Shown here one piece after another: positions 43,951 to 52,072 of a stretch of 64,000 nucleotides of DNA (its first letter is position 1; every line of letters begins with the position of its first letter). The stretch covers positions 1,426,001 through 1,490,000 of the forward strand of contig NZ_CP119520.1 of NCBI RefSeq assembly GCF_029223865.1. The letters are read 5' to 3'. Below the pieces are notes generated by a model. That model had not been told where the DNA came from. It searched no databases and worked only from the letters and a program-made list of their open reading frames with translations. The translations under genes and the position numbers were made by a program. The stretch comes from Telluria mixta (lineage in GTDB: Bacteria > Pseudomonadota > Gammaproteobacteria > Burkholderiales > Burkholderiaceae_D).

Positions 43951-44586
43951 TTACTGAGCGCGGACGGTATCCGCCTGGCTGCTTTGCTTGTTGGGGTTGC
44001 GGTAATCTTCGACCAGGCGCGCGAAGCCGCGGTGTGCGCGGTCGACGGCGCCCGGGATGCGCAGGAAGCGCGCATCGTGGTGCACCGCCAGCACGAGGCC
44101 ATACATCTCGTACACGAGTTGCTCCGGGTCGGTGCCCGGCTTCAGGTCGCCGCATTCGATCGCCTGTTGCGCGCAGCGCAGCAAGGCGCCCTGCCACGTG
44201 CGGACCATGGCGACGAGTTCTTCGCGGATCGGGCCCGGACGGTCGTCGTATTCGACGGCACCACTGATATAGATGCAGCCGGACGCGATCTCCACCGACA
44301 CGCGCTTGAGCCAGTGGTTGAACATCGCTTGCAGGCGCGGCAGGCCGCGGGCTTCCTTCAGGCTGGGGAAGAAGACTTCCTGCTCGAAGCGGCGGTGGTA
44401 CAGCTTGAGCACGTCGATCTGCAGGTCTTCGCGCGACCCGAAGTGCGCGAAGACGCCCGATTTGCTCATGTTCATGCGGTCGGCCAGCAGGCCGATCGTC
44501 AGGCCTTCCAGACCGTCGCGGCTGGCGAGCTCGAGCGCAACATCGAGGATGGCGGCCCGCGTCATCTCGCCCTTGCGCATGCTCAT
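43951..44586 (-). CDS. TetR-family regulator of the beta-oxidation genes
   Basis: This 211-residue protein has an N-terminal helix-turn-helix (about 10-55: MTRAAILDVALELASRDG, LLADRMNMSKSGVFAHFGSR) and a TetR C-terminal ligand-binding domain. As the first gene of the acyl-CoA dehydrogenase/fadB/fadA run it is probably a repressor sensing acyl-CoA or a fatty acid. A good promoter with an overlapping dyad lies just upstream (44653-44691), consistent with autorepression. Two in-frame ATG codons lie at the start; the first is used. Confidence 0.9.
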   Translation of the reverse strand: MSMRKGEMTRAAILDVALELASRDGLEGLTIGLLADRMNMSKSGVFAHFGSREDLQIDVLKLYHRRFEQEVFFPSLKEARGLPRLQAMFNHWLKRVSVEIASGCIYISGAVEYDDRPGPIREELVAMVRTWQGALLRCAQQAIECGDLKPGTDPEQLVYEMYGLVLAVHHDARFLRIPGAVDRAHRGFARLVEDYRNPNKQSSQADTVRAQ

Positions 44587-44652
44587 GCTTTTCGCTGTCG
44601 TATTAATAATATGCCTCGCGTAAGAGAGGATTTAATCTAGCCGAAAAAATCC

Positions 44653-44691
44653 GAACGCTCGTACTATTATCTACCAGCCGTGAAATGTCAA
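44653..44691 (-). promoter_or_regulatory. Promoter with overlapping ACGxxCGT dyad upstream of the TetR gene
   Basis: TTGACA at 44691-44686 and AATAGT at 44668-44663, with 17-base spacing, form a good sigma-70 promoter on the minus strand. GTACGAGCGTTC at 44664-44653, a dyad with ACG/CGT arms, overlaps the end of the -10 box. This is where an autorepressor would bind. The leader to the TetR start is about 65 bases. Confidence 0.55.
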
Positions 44692-44724
44692 ACGGGAACT
44701 TAGAGGCGACGTTCTAGTGTGTTG

Positions 44725-45108
44725 TCAGCCGCCCGCACGGGTGATGGCGCGGCGGTCGCGCTTGGTCGGGCGGCCCTTGATCGTGCTGCCCGGTTCGGGG
44801 AACAAACGGCGTGCTTCCTGGTCGTTTTCGCGGCGCACGATGCTCTCTTCCGTCTCGCGGTACAACGCCTGGGCGACAGGCGCCGGGCCCCGTTTGTCGG
44901 ACAGGCCCAGCACGACCACTTCCCAGCGATTCGAACCGTTGTCGATGAAAATCTTATCATCGACCTTGACGGAGCGGGCGGGTTTGACGGGCTCGCCGCC
45001 GATCCGCACGCGGCCCCGGTCGACCGCATCCGCCGCCAGCGAGCGCGTCTTGAAGAAGCGCGCGGCCCACAGCCATTTGTCGATCCTTACGTTGTCATTG
45101 TCCGTCAT
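44725..45108 (-). CDS. hslR: S4-domain RNA-binding heat-shock protein Hsp15
   Basis: This 127-residue protein of the HslR family binds stalled 50S subunits carrying nascent chains and helps recycle them. The S4 domain spans about residues 8-70 (RIDKWLWAARFFKTRSLA, RVRIGGEPVKPARSVKVDD). A basic C-terminal tail with KGRPTKRDRRA follows. Length and motif spacing are normal. It sits 12 bases downstream of the cardiolipin synthase-like gene. Confidence 0.93.
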   Translation of the reverse strand: MTDNDNVRIDKWLWAARFFKTRSLAADAVDRGRVRIGGEPVKPARSVKVDDKIFIDNGSNRWEVVVLGLSDKRGPAPVAQALYRETEESIVRRENDQEARRLFPEPGSTIKGRPTKRDRRAITRAGG

Positions 45109-45120
45109 AGCGTCTTTCCA

Positions 45121-46281
45121 TCATGCGTAGCCGATCGCGACGACCCGCATGGTCATTTTATAGAGAAGATAGGCCATTTCGTGGCCGCAGCGGCGCACCC
45201 AACCAAGTTGCCGCAAATCATCCAGGCAGACCTGCACGCCATCGGCCACGCCCCGCTCGATCTGGCGGGCCAGCGTACCGGCAAATTGCGCATCGCGCAC
45301 GACGACATTCGCTTCCTGGTTGACGAACAGCGACAGCCCGTCGCAATTGCTGGACCCGACCGTGGCCCAGTTGTCGTCCACGACGCAGACCTTCGCGTGC
45401 AACTGCGTCTTGCGGTATTCGACGATGCGGACGCCCGCCGCCAGCAACTGGGGGTAGAACGACGACGCGACAGCATCCTGCATGCGGAACTCGCCCACGC
45501 CGATCATGAGGCAGACGTCGACGCCGCGCCGCGCCGCCTGGCACAGTGCCTCACGGAACTTGCGGCCCGGCGCGAAATACGGCGTGGCCATCAGCACCCG
45601 CTTGCGCGCGCGGCCGATCGCCTGCAGGTAGGCGCGCTGGATCGTGCGGCGGTTGCGCAGGTTGTCGCGCACGACGAATGCCGCCCGCATTGGGTGGTCG
45701 CCCAGCGCGGCCGGCTGCTTGCGCATTTCCCGGAACAAATTAATCCGTCGAACGAGCGGCAAATGGCCCGCGCGCGTCCACTGAGCCTGCGCTTCGCGGT
45801 GGATTTCGGCGACGAGCGGCCCTTGCACGCGCACGGCGAAATCCCAGCGGGGTGCCGGCAGCGGCGCGTGCGGCTCGTAATCGTGCAGGTTGTCGTCGTT
45901 CGTGTTGATGCCGCCGACGAACGCGACCTGGCGGTCCATCACGGCGATCTTGCGGTGGCTGCGCGCGGCGCCGCGCTTGAACCACGGATTGAACATGCGG
46001 TAGTGCACGCAGGCCGCGCAGAATTCCTCTTTCAGCCGCAAGGCGACGCGGTTGCCGGTGCCGAACCAGTCGGCCAGCACGCGCACCTTGACGCCGCGCT
46101 TCGCAGCACGGATCAGTGCGTCGGTGACGGCGCGCGCCGTGTCGTCCTCGGCATAGATATAGGTCTCGTACAGGATCTCGTGCTTGGCCGAGTCGATGGC
46201 AGCCAGCAGCGCCGGGAAATAGGTGCTGCCACTTTCGAGGAGGGTAACGTCGTTGTTGGCTACATAGGTAACGGTGCGCAT
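45121..46281 (-). CDS. clsB: Cardiolipin synthase B-like phospholipase D family protein
   Basis: This 386-residue phosphatidyltransferase has two PLD catalytic motifs: HRKIAVMDRQVAFVGG near residue 108 and HAKVCVVDDNWATVGS near 300 (HxKxxxxD both intact). The start ATG at 46281 lies two bases after the stop of the upstream endonuclease/exonuclease/phosphatase gene, the same pairing as ybhP-clsB in E. coli. ClsB makes cardiolipin or phosphatidylglycerol at the inner membrane. The frame upstream remains open but is not protein-like. Confidence 0.92.
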   Translation of the reverse strand: MRTVTYVANNDVTLLESGSTYFPALLAAIDSAKHEILYETYIYAEDDTARAVTDALIRAAKRGVKVRVLADWFGTGNRVALRLKEEFCAACVHYRMFNPWFKRGAARSHRKIAVMDRQVAFVGGINTNDDNLHDYEPHAPLPAPRWDFAVRVQGPLVAEIHREAQAQWTRAGHLPLVRRINLFREMRKQPAALGDHPMRAAFVVRDNLRNRRTIQRAYLQAIGRARKRVLMATPYFAPGRKFREALCQAARRGVDVCLMIGVGEFRMQDAVASSFYPQLLAAGVRIVEYRKTQLHAKVCVVDDNWATVGSSNCDGLSLFVNQEANVVVRDAQFAGTLARQIERGVADGVQVCLDDLRQLGWVRRCGHEMAYLLYKMTMRVVAIGYA

Positions 46282-46283
46282 CG

Positions 46284-47111
46284 CTATGCCAGCTGCAGGT
46301 TGGCCACGATCGGTGCGTGGTCCGACAGGCGCGCCCACTGCGGGCCGTGCAGCACTTCGGCATGCTCGACCTTGAAGCCGCGCACATAGATCCGGTCGAG
46401 CCGGAACCAGGGTAGCGCGGCAGGAAATGTCCGCGCCGGCACCAGGCGTTTTTCGCGCCCGGCCGCATTGCGCACGATATCACCAATCCGCGCGCCGAGC
46501 CGCGCCGGCCGCTCCAGTTCATCGAATACCTCAACCACGCCCAGTTTCAGGCGCAGGCAATCGCTCAGGGTATTGCGCCAGTCGTTGAAGTCGCCGGCGA
46601 TGATGACGGGCTCGTCCGCGCGTGCCGAGTCCTGCACGCACTGGACCAGCGCTTCGGTCTGGCGCCGGCGGCTTACTTCGAACAGGCCCAGGTGCACGAC
46701 GTAGCAGTGGACGTTGCCGGACGGCGTCTCCAGCACGCAGTGCAGGATGCCGCGCTGTTCGTAGGCGTGGTCGGAGACGTCGTGGTTGTTCTGGTTCGAG
46801 ATCGGAAAACCGGACAGCAGCGCATTGCCGTGGTGGCCGTGGTCGTACACGGCATTCATACCGTAGGCGGCATGCAGGTTTTCACCCGCAAAGAATTCGT
46901 GCTGGGCCTTCTCGGGCCAGTGGTGATGGGGAGTGCGTACCTTTTCGCCGTAGCGGGCCTGGTAGCGGTCGTGCCGGCCCTGCACCTCCTGCAGGAACAC
47001 GACGTCCGCATCGAAGGCACCGATGGCTTTTTTCAGCGCCAACACGCGCGGCGTACTACGGAAGGAAGAGACGCCCTTGTGGATGTTGTAGGTCGCAACA
47101 CGGATTTTCAT
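46284..47111 (-). CDS. Endonuclease/exonuclease/phosphatase family protein (YbhP-like)
   Basis: This 275-residue metal-dependent phosphodiesterase of the EEP fold starts MKIRVATYNIHKGV. Catalytic blocks are FLQEVQGRHDRY, the YVVHLGLFE histidine block, IIAGDFNDWRN and RLSDHAPIVA. It precedes the clsB-like gene by two bases, a conserved ybhP-clsB pairing, so a role in phospholipid metabolism is plausible, though the substrate is not known. Confidence 0.92.
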   Translation of the reverse strand: MKIRVATYNIHKGVSSFRSTPRVLALKKAIGAFDADVVFLQEVQGRHDRYQARYGEKVRTPHHHWPEKAQHEFFAGENLHAAYGMNAVYDHGHHGNALLSGFPISNQNNHDVSDHAYEQRGILHCVLETPSGNVHCYVVHLGLFEVSRRRQTEALVQCVQDSARADEPVIIAGDFNDWRNTLSDCLRLKLGVVEVFDELERPARLGARIGDIVRNAAGREKRLVPARTFPAALPWFRLDRIYVRGFKVEHAEVLHGPQWARLSDHAPIVANLQLA

Positions 47112-47228
47112 GGGAACATTGTAACCCCATCAGTCCGTGCCTTTGCGGGGCGGGGAGCGCAATCGTGCGCCGGGTGAAAACGTGGAGCCCTCCCCGGCTT
47201 CTGGCCAGGAAGGGCCTTGGGGGACTGC

Positions 47229-47423
47229 TCAGGGGGCTACGGCGGCGTGCCTGAAATCGCCGTTCGGCAGAGGACGCGCTTCAGGTGGCATGACGGGGTC
47301 CCGGTAGACCGGGTTGGTGCGCAACGGACCCATCAGGCGGAGACCGCTCAATAGCTCGATGCACAGGTAATCGTTATCGACGCCAACGTCTTTGACCTTC
47401 TGCTCGTGTCTGCGTTCGCTCAT
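47229..47423 (-). CDS. Small protein of unknown function
   Basis: A 64-residue reading frame, MSERRHEQKVKDVGVDNDYL onward, has one of the best ribosome sites in the window (AAAGGGAGGAATC before the ATG). The sequence has balanced composition with a proline-rich C-terminal half and no membrane segment or cysteine motif. It stands alone: 117 bases to the YbhP-like gene and 204 bases of AT-rich DNA behind it. No family was recognised. The ribosome site is the main evidence that it is expressed. Confidence 0.55.
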   Translation of the reverse strand: MSERRHEQKVKDVGVDNDYLCIELLSGLRLMGPLRTNPVYRDPVMPPEARPLPNGDFRHAAVAP

Positions 47424-47627
47424 GATTCCTCCCTTTGTTGGACATTGCTAAATTGAAAAGTCGCCAGAAACGACTTGTGGAACTTAATGAAATCATTTCT
47501 AGCTGTCAAACAAGCGATTGTATTGTGTGCATCAAATTTGAGTAAATTTAATTCCGTTTATACAATGAAGGGGAAACGCCCGATGTAACAATCGAGGACA
47601 ATTGGTCATACCAAAGGTCGCAAATAA

Positions 47628-48368
47628 TCACGATGCCTGATGGGTTTGCAGCACCCGATCCAGCACCTTTTGCTCCAACGCACCGAACTCCACGCTGCCC
47701 CGCGCGCGCGGCCGCGCCAGGCCGACGTCCAGGTCGAGCGCCAGCCGCCCCTGCTCGATCAGCAGGATGCGATCCGCCAGCACCACGGCTTCCTGCACGT
47801 CATGCGTAACGAGCACGGCCGTAAAGCCGCGCGCTGTCCACAGCGATTCGATCAGCTGCTGCATCTCGATGCGTGTGAGGGCGTCGAGCGCCCCGAGGGG
47901 CTCGTCCAGCAACAACAGCTGCGGTTCGTGCACGAGCGCGCGCGCCAGGGCCACGCGCTGGCGCTGGCCGCCGGACAGCGCGGCCGGCCAGTCGTCCGCA
48001 CGATCCGGCAGGCCGACGCTCTGCAGCGCCGCACGGGCCCGCTCCTCGCCATCCTTCAGGCCCAGCGCCACGTTCTGCAGCACGGTCTTCCACGGCAGCA
48101 GGCGTGCGTCCTGGAACATCATGCGAACTTCAGGCTTCTGCCCGCCACCGCTGATTCTGACCTGGCCGGCGTCAGGAAGTTCCAGGCCCGCGATCGCGCG
48201 CAGCAACGTACTCTTGCCGCAGCCGCTGCGGCCCACGACGGCGACGAATTCGCCCGGCTCGATCTTGAGGTTGACGGCATCGAGCACGGTGCGGCCGGCA
48301 TAGCGTTTGGTCAGGCTGCGCACGTCGAGGTGCGCACCCACCCGGATGTCTTGATTGTCTTTTGGCAT
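47628..48368 (-). CDS. ssuB: Aliphatic sulfonate ABC transporter ATP-binding protein
   Basis: ATPase of the sulfonate importer, 246 residues. Walker A is GRSGCGKST, the Q-loop is [11 protein letters not shown], the ABC signature is LSGGQRQR and Walker B is [12 protein letters not shown], with the switch histidine in VTHDVQE. It is last in the ssuEADCB cluster, following ssuC by six bases. The cluster and the SsuD enzyme separate it from the closely related taurine and nitrate importers. Confidence 0.92.
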   Translation of the reverse strand: MPKDNQDIRVGAHLDVRSLTKRYAGRTVLDAVNLKIEPGEFVAVVGRSGCGKSTLLRAIAGLELPDAGQVRISGGGQKPEVRMMFQDARLLPWKTVLQNVALGLKDGEERARAALQSVGLPDRADDWPAALSGGQRQRVALARALVHEPQLLLLDEPLGALDALTRIEMQQLIESLWTARGFTAVLVTHDVQEAVVLADRILLIEQGRLALDLDVGLARPRARGSVEFGALEQKVLDRVLQTHQAS

Positions 48369-48374
48369 GAAGGA

Positions 48375-49193
48375 TCAGCGGTAGGCGGGATTCCAGCGCA
48401 GGAAGCGGCGTTCCAGGCCGCGCGCCGCCAGGTCGGCAGCCTTGCCCAGCAGGGCGTACAGCAGCACCCCGACCAGCACGACGTCGGTTTGCAGGAATTC
48501 GCGCGCATTCATCGTCATGTAGCCGATGCCGGCCTGCGCAGAGATGGTTTCGGCGACGATGAGAAGCACCCACACGAGACCCAGCGAGAAGCGCACGCCG
48601 ACGAGGATCGAAGGCAGCGCGCCGGGCAGGATCACGTCGCGGTACAGGGCCCAGCCGGACAGGCCGTAGCTGCGCGCCATCTCGATCAGGCCGGCGTCCA
48701 CCGAACGGATGCCATGGAATGTATTCAGGTAGACGGGGAAGAACACGCCCACGGACAGCAGGAACAGTTTCGCGGCCTCGTCGATGCCGAACCACAGGAT
48801 CACGAGCGGGATCAGCGCCAGCGCCGGGATGTTGCGCACCATCTGCACCGTCGTGTCGAGCAGGGTGGCCGCGCGCCGGCTGCTGCCGTTCAGGAGGCCC
48901 AGCGCGAGGCCCAGCGCGGCGCCGAGGCCGAAGCCGGCCGCCGCGCGCCACAGGCTTACGCGCAGATGCGTCCACAGCTCGCCGGACACGGCCAGGTCAC
49001 CGAACGCTTTCGCGACGGCCAGCGGCTCGGGCAGGATGCGCGTCGACAGCAGGCCGGTGCGCGACGCGGCCTGCCATGCGACGATCAACAGGACCGGCAG
49101 CGCCCACGGCGCCAGCGGCGCGAGCAGGCGTGCAAGCGACGCGCCGCCGCGCGGCTGCGCGGACGCCGGGAGGGTCCGGACCGCGCGCTGCAT
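48375..49193 (-). CDS. ssuC: Aliphatic sulfonate ABC transporter permease
   Basis: Inner-membrane permease of 272 residues with about six helices and a BPD-type EAA-like loop (AGLIEMARSYGLSGWALYRDVILPGALP). The start ATG at 49193 overlaps the ssuD stop by one base. Family resemblance includes the N-terminal ILPEPLAVAKAFGDL stretch of SsuC/TauC-type permeases. Codon overlap and order tie it to sulfonate uptake. Confidence 0.92.
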   Translation of the reverse strand: MQRAVRTLPASAQPRGGASLARLLAPLAPWALPVLLIVAWQAASRTGLLSTRILPEPLAVAKAFGDLAVSGELWTHLRVSLWRAAAGFGLGAALGLALGLLNGSSRRAATLLDTTVQMVRNIPALALIPLVILWFGIDEAAKLFLLSVGVFFPVYLNTFHGIRSVDAGLIEMARSYGLSGWALYRDVILPGALPSILVGVRFSLGLVWVLLIVAETISAQAGIGYMTMNAREFLQTDVVLVGVLLYALLGKAADLAARGLERRFLRWNPAYR

Positions 49194-50344
49194 CACGCCA
49201 CCTTCTTCGGCAGGATGTCGACGGCCATCACCTCGCCGAACGGACCGGTAATGGAATGCTCGCCGTGCTCCTTGCCTTTGCCGAGCAGCGGGAACACGAG
49301 TTCCGCGAAGCGGTACGACTCTTCCAGGTGCGGGTAGCCGGACAGGATGAACGTCTCGATGCCGAGGTCCTGGTACTCGCGCATGCGCGCGGCCACCGTT
49401 TCGGGATCGCCCACGAGCGCCGTGCCCGCGCCGCCGCGCACGAGGCCCACGCCGGCCCAAAGGTTGGGCGACACTTCCAGCTTGTCGCGCCGGCCGCCGT
49501 GCAGGGCGGCCATGCGGCGCTGGCCCACCGAATCCATCTTCGCGAACGCCGCCTGGGCCTTGGCGATGGTGGCGTCGTCCAGATGGCTGATCAACTTGTC
49601 CGCCGCAGCCCACGCTTCCTCGTTCGTCTCGCGCACGATCACGTGCAGGCGGATGCCGAATTTCACCGTGCGGCCGTGCTTCGCGGCGCGCGCGCGGATG
49701 TCGGCGATCTTCGCGGCCACGGCGGCCGGCGGCTCGCCCCAGGTCAGGTAGACATCCATCTGTTCGGCGGCCAGTTCGTGCGCCGCGTCCGACGAGCCGC
49801 CGAAGTACAGCGGCGGATACGGCTTCTGTACGGGCGGATAGAGCGTGCGCGCGCCTTTCACCGTCAGGTGCTTGCCCGAGAAGTGATAGCCCTCGTCGCC
49901 GCCCTCCCCGGCCAGCGCGGCGCGCCAGATGCGGATGAATTCATCCGAGATCTCGTAGCGCGTCTCGTGGTCGGCAAAGACGCCGTCCGCTTCCAGCTCC
50001 GCCTGGTCGCCGCCCGTGACGACGTTGATCAGGAGGCGGCCGTTGGACAGGCGGTCGAACGTCGACGCCATGCGCACGGAGAGGCCCGGCGTCGACAGGC
50101 CGGGACGGATCGCGACGAGGAATTTCAGCTTGCGCGTGGCGTGGATCAGCGACGACGCGACGACCCACGCATCCTCGCACGAGCGCCCGGTGGGCAGCAG
50201 CACGCCGTCGTAGCCGAGCGTGTCGGCCGCCACGGCGATCTGGCGCGTGTAGTCGGCGTCGACGGGGCGGGCCCCCTTGCTGGTGCCGAGATAGCGGCTG
50301 TCGCCGTGGGTCGGGATGAACCAGAAAACGTTCGGCGTACTCAT
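49193..50344 (-). CDS. ssuD: FMNH2-dependent alkanesulfonate monooxygenase
   Basis: Bacterial luciferase-like monooxygenase of 383 residues that releases sulfite from C1-C14 alkanesulfonates using reduced flavin from SsuE. It starts [20 protein letters not shown], an SsuD signature. Other conserved blocks are [16 protein letters not shown], the INVVTGGD flavin-phosphate region and [13 protein letters not shown]. It lies three bases after ssuA and overlaps ssuC. Confidence 0.95.
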   Translation of the reverse strand: MSTPNVFWFIPTHGDSRYLGTSKGARPVDADYTRQIAVAADTLGYDGVLLPTGRSCEDAWVVASSLIHATRKLKFLVAIRPGLSTPGLSVRMASTFDRLSNGRLLINVVTGGDQAELEADGVFADHETRYEISDEFIRIWRAALAGEGGDEGYHFSGKHLTVKGARTLYPPVQKPYPPLYFGGSSDAAHELAAEQMDVYLTWGEPPAAVAAKIADIRARAAKHGRTVKFGIRLHVIVRETNEEAWAAADKLISHLDDATIAKAQAAFAKMDSVGQRRMAALHGGRRDKLEVSPNLWAGVGLVRGGAGTALVGDPETVAARMREYQDLGIETFILSGYPHLEESYRFAELVFPLLGKGKEHGEHSITGPFGEVMAVDILPKKVA

Positions 50345-50347
50345 TGC

Positions 50348-51349
50348 TTATTCCTTCGCGAGCAGGTTGGCGGGCGGCTGCGCATCGCGCACGACGATCG
50401 GTTTCGGGATCAATTTGAGGCTGTGGAACGTGTCCGCGATCTTCTGCTGCGCGGCCAGCACGTCCGGGGTCACCGTGCGCACGCCGTACGCGTAGCGCCG
50501 CGCCGCGAGGGCCACGACGTCCACGGGCAGGCCCGTCTGCGCCGCGAGGATGGTCGCGACTTCCTGCTGGTGCGTGCGGCCCCATTCGTCGACCTTGGCC
50601 AGTTCGTCGATCACGGTGCGCACGACGTCGCCATACTGCTCGGCGAACGGGCGCGCGGCCACGTAGAACTGGTGGTTGGCGGCGAGCCCCTTGCCATCGG
50701 CGAGCACGCGCGCGCCCAGCTGCTTCTCGGCCGCGGCCAGGAACGGGTCCCAGATCACCCAGGCGTCCACGGCGCCGCGCTCGAACGCGGCGCGCGCCTC
50801 GGCTGGCGGCAGGTACACGGTCTGGATGGCGCGGTAATCGACGCCGGCCTTTTCCAGCGCCTTCACGAGCAGGTAGTGCACGTTCGAGCCCTTGTTGAGC
50901 GCGACCTTTTTCCCTTTCAGTTCCGTCACGCTGCGTAGTAGGGAATTCTTCGGCACGACGATCGCCTCGGAGTCCGGCGACGGCGGCTCGTTGCCGACGT
51001 AGACCAGGTTCGCGCCCGCGGCCTGGGCGAAGATCGGCGGCGCTTCGCCGACCGTGCCGAAGTCGATGCTGCCCACGTTCAGGCCTTCGAGCAGCGCGGG
51101 GCCGGCCGGGAACTCGGTCCATTTGACCGTGATGTTCTTCTCGGCCAGGCGCTTTTCCAGCGTGCCGCGGCCCTTCAGCAGCGTGAGCGTGCCGTATTTC
51201 TGGTAGCCGATGCGCACCTCGCGCGGCGCGCCCGCGGCCTGGGCCTGCGGCAGATCGGCGAACGGGGCGGCGACGGCTGCCGCAAACAACAGGCCGAGCG
51301 TACGACGGCGCTGGCCGCGCCGCGTGCCGGCATCGAATGAATCGGTCAT
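50348..51349 (-). CDS. ssuA: Aliphatic sulfonate ABC transporter substrate-binding protein
   Basis: This 333-residue periplasmic binding protein has a long basic n-region with tandem arginines (RRGQRRRTLGLLFA) suggesting Tat export, cleavage near QAQAAG and then VRIGYQKYGTLTLLKGRGTLE, the SsuA ligand-domain start. NVGSIDFGTVGEAPPIFAQA is a further family block. It lies between ssuE and ssuD. The assignment to sulfonates rests on the neighbours as well as the sequence. Confidence 0.93.
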   Translation of the reverse strand: MTDSFDAGTRRGQRRRTLGLLFAAAVAAPFADLPQAQAAGAPREVRIGYQKYGTLTLLKGRGTLEKRLAEKNITVKWTEFPAGPALLEGLNVGSIDFGTVGEAPPIFAQAAGANLVYVGNEPPSPDSEAIVVPKNSLLRSVTELKGKKVALNKGSNVHYLLVKALEKAGVDYRAIQTVYLPPAEARAAFERGAVDAWVIWDPFLAAAEKQLGARVLADGKGLAANHQFYVAARPFAEQYGDVVRTVIDELAKVDEWGRTHQQEVATILAAQTGLPVDVVALAARRYAYGVRTVTPDVLAAQQKIADTFHSLKLIPKPIVVRDAQPPANLLAKE

Positions 51350-51376
51350 GGGGGGTGATCCTTTTTATCGTGATGG

Positions 51377-51940
51377 TCAGGCGGCGACGGCGAGCACGTG
51401 GGCGGCCGGTGTAATGCGCTGCAAGTCGTCGTGCAGCTGCGCGACGCCGGCGGCAATGCGCACGGCGATGGCCGGCGCCGGGCGCAGGCCCAGCTCCGGA
51501 TCCCACGGCAGCTGCTCCGACGTCGCGAAGATGCTGGGCAGGATGTGGCGCGGCGCGAGCGAGGCGAGCACGGGGCGCAGCGCGTAATCGAGCGCCAGCA
51601 TGTGCGACTGGCTGCCGCCGGTGGCCAGCGGCAGCACGAGCTTGTCCGCCAGGCCGTCCTGCGGCAGCAGGTCGAGGAACGCTTTCAATACGCCGCTGAA
51701 GGACGCTTTATAGACAGGGGTGCCGATGACGATCGCATCGGCGTCGCGCACGCGGGCGACGGCGTCCGCGATGGCCGGGTCCCTGACGTCGGCGCGCAGC
51801 AGCGCCAGCGCGGGCAGCTCGCGCACCTGCAGCGCGCCCGTGCGATGGCCCAGCGCGGCCAGGCGTTCACCCACCAGTTGCTGCAGGCGCCATGTCGTCG
51901 AGGGAGAGGATGGGCTTCCGCCCAGCAGGAGAACAGTCAT
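51377..51940 (-). CDS. ssuE: NADPH-dependent FMN reductase
   Basis: This 187-residue flavodoxin-fold reductase supplies FMNH2 to SsuD. It starts MTVLLLGGSPSSPSTTWRLQ, with the FMN phosphate loop GGSPSSPS. The GTPVYKASFSGVLKAFLDLLP block is the flavin and dimer motif of the SsuE/MsuE family. It is the first gene of the ssu operon, so the promoter must lie in the 132 bases upstream. Confidence 0.93.
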   Translation of the reverse strand: MTVLLLGGSPSSPSTTWRLQQLVGERLAALGHRTGALQVRELPALALLRADVRDPAIADAVARVRDADAIVIGTPVYKASFSGVLKAFLDLLPQDGLADKLVLPLATGGSQSHMLALDYALRPVLASLAPRHILPSIFATSEQLPWDPELGLRPAPAIAVRIAAGVAQLHDDLQRITPAAHVLAVAA

Positions 51941-51989
51941 GGTCGTTCCGGGTCGATGAGATGGACACAGGCTACTGCTGCCCTCATCG

Positions 51990-52045
51990 ATGCGGAACGA
52001 ATGCTTTTACGTTTTGATATGCCGTTTTCGTTAAAAGATTTCGCG
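51990..52045 (-). promoter_or_regulatory. AT-rich control region of the ssu operon with a short direct repeat
   Basis: Upstream of ssuE an AT-rich block contains two related elements in the same orientation, ATGCTTTTACGTT (52001-52013) and ATGCCGTTTTCGTT (52019-52032), 18 bases apart. Sulfonate operons are commonly controlled by LysR-type CysB/Cbl/SsuR proteins that bind such AT-rich stretches. The regulator gene itself is not in the window. Confidence 0.3.
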
Positions 52046-52072
52046 CATATGAAACTGCGGGAACTGCGGCGG

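Noticed and set aside
47424..47627. TTGAGT/TATACA promoter-like pair in the AT-rich gap before ssuB
   Set aside because: It points along the plus strand where no gene follows; the spacing is also only about 15 bases.
51377..52072. Expectation of a divergent LysR regulator next to the ssu operon
   Set aside because: No regulator gene is present; the next gene upstream is the histidine kinase on the same strand, so control must come from elsewhere.
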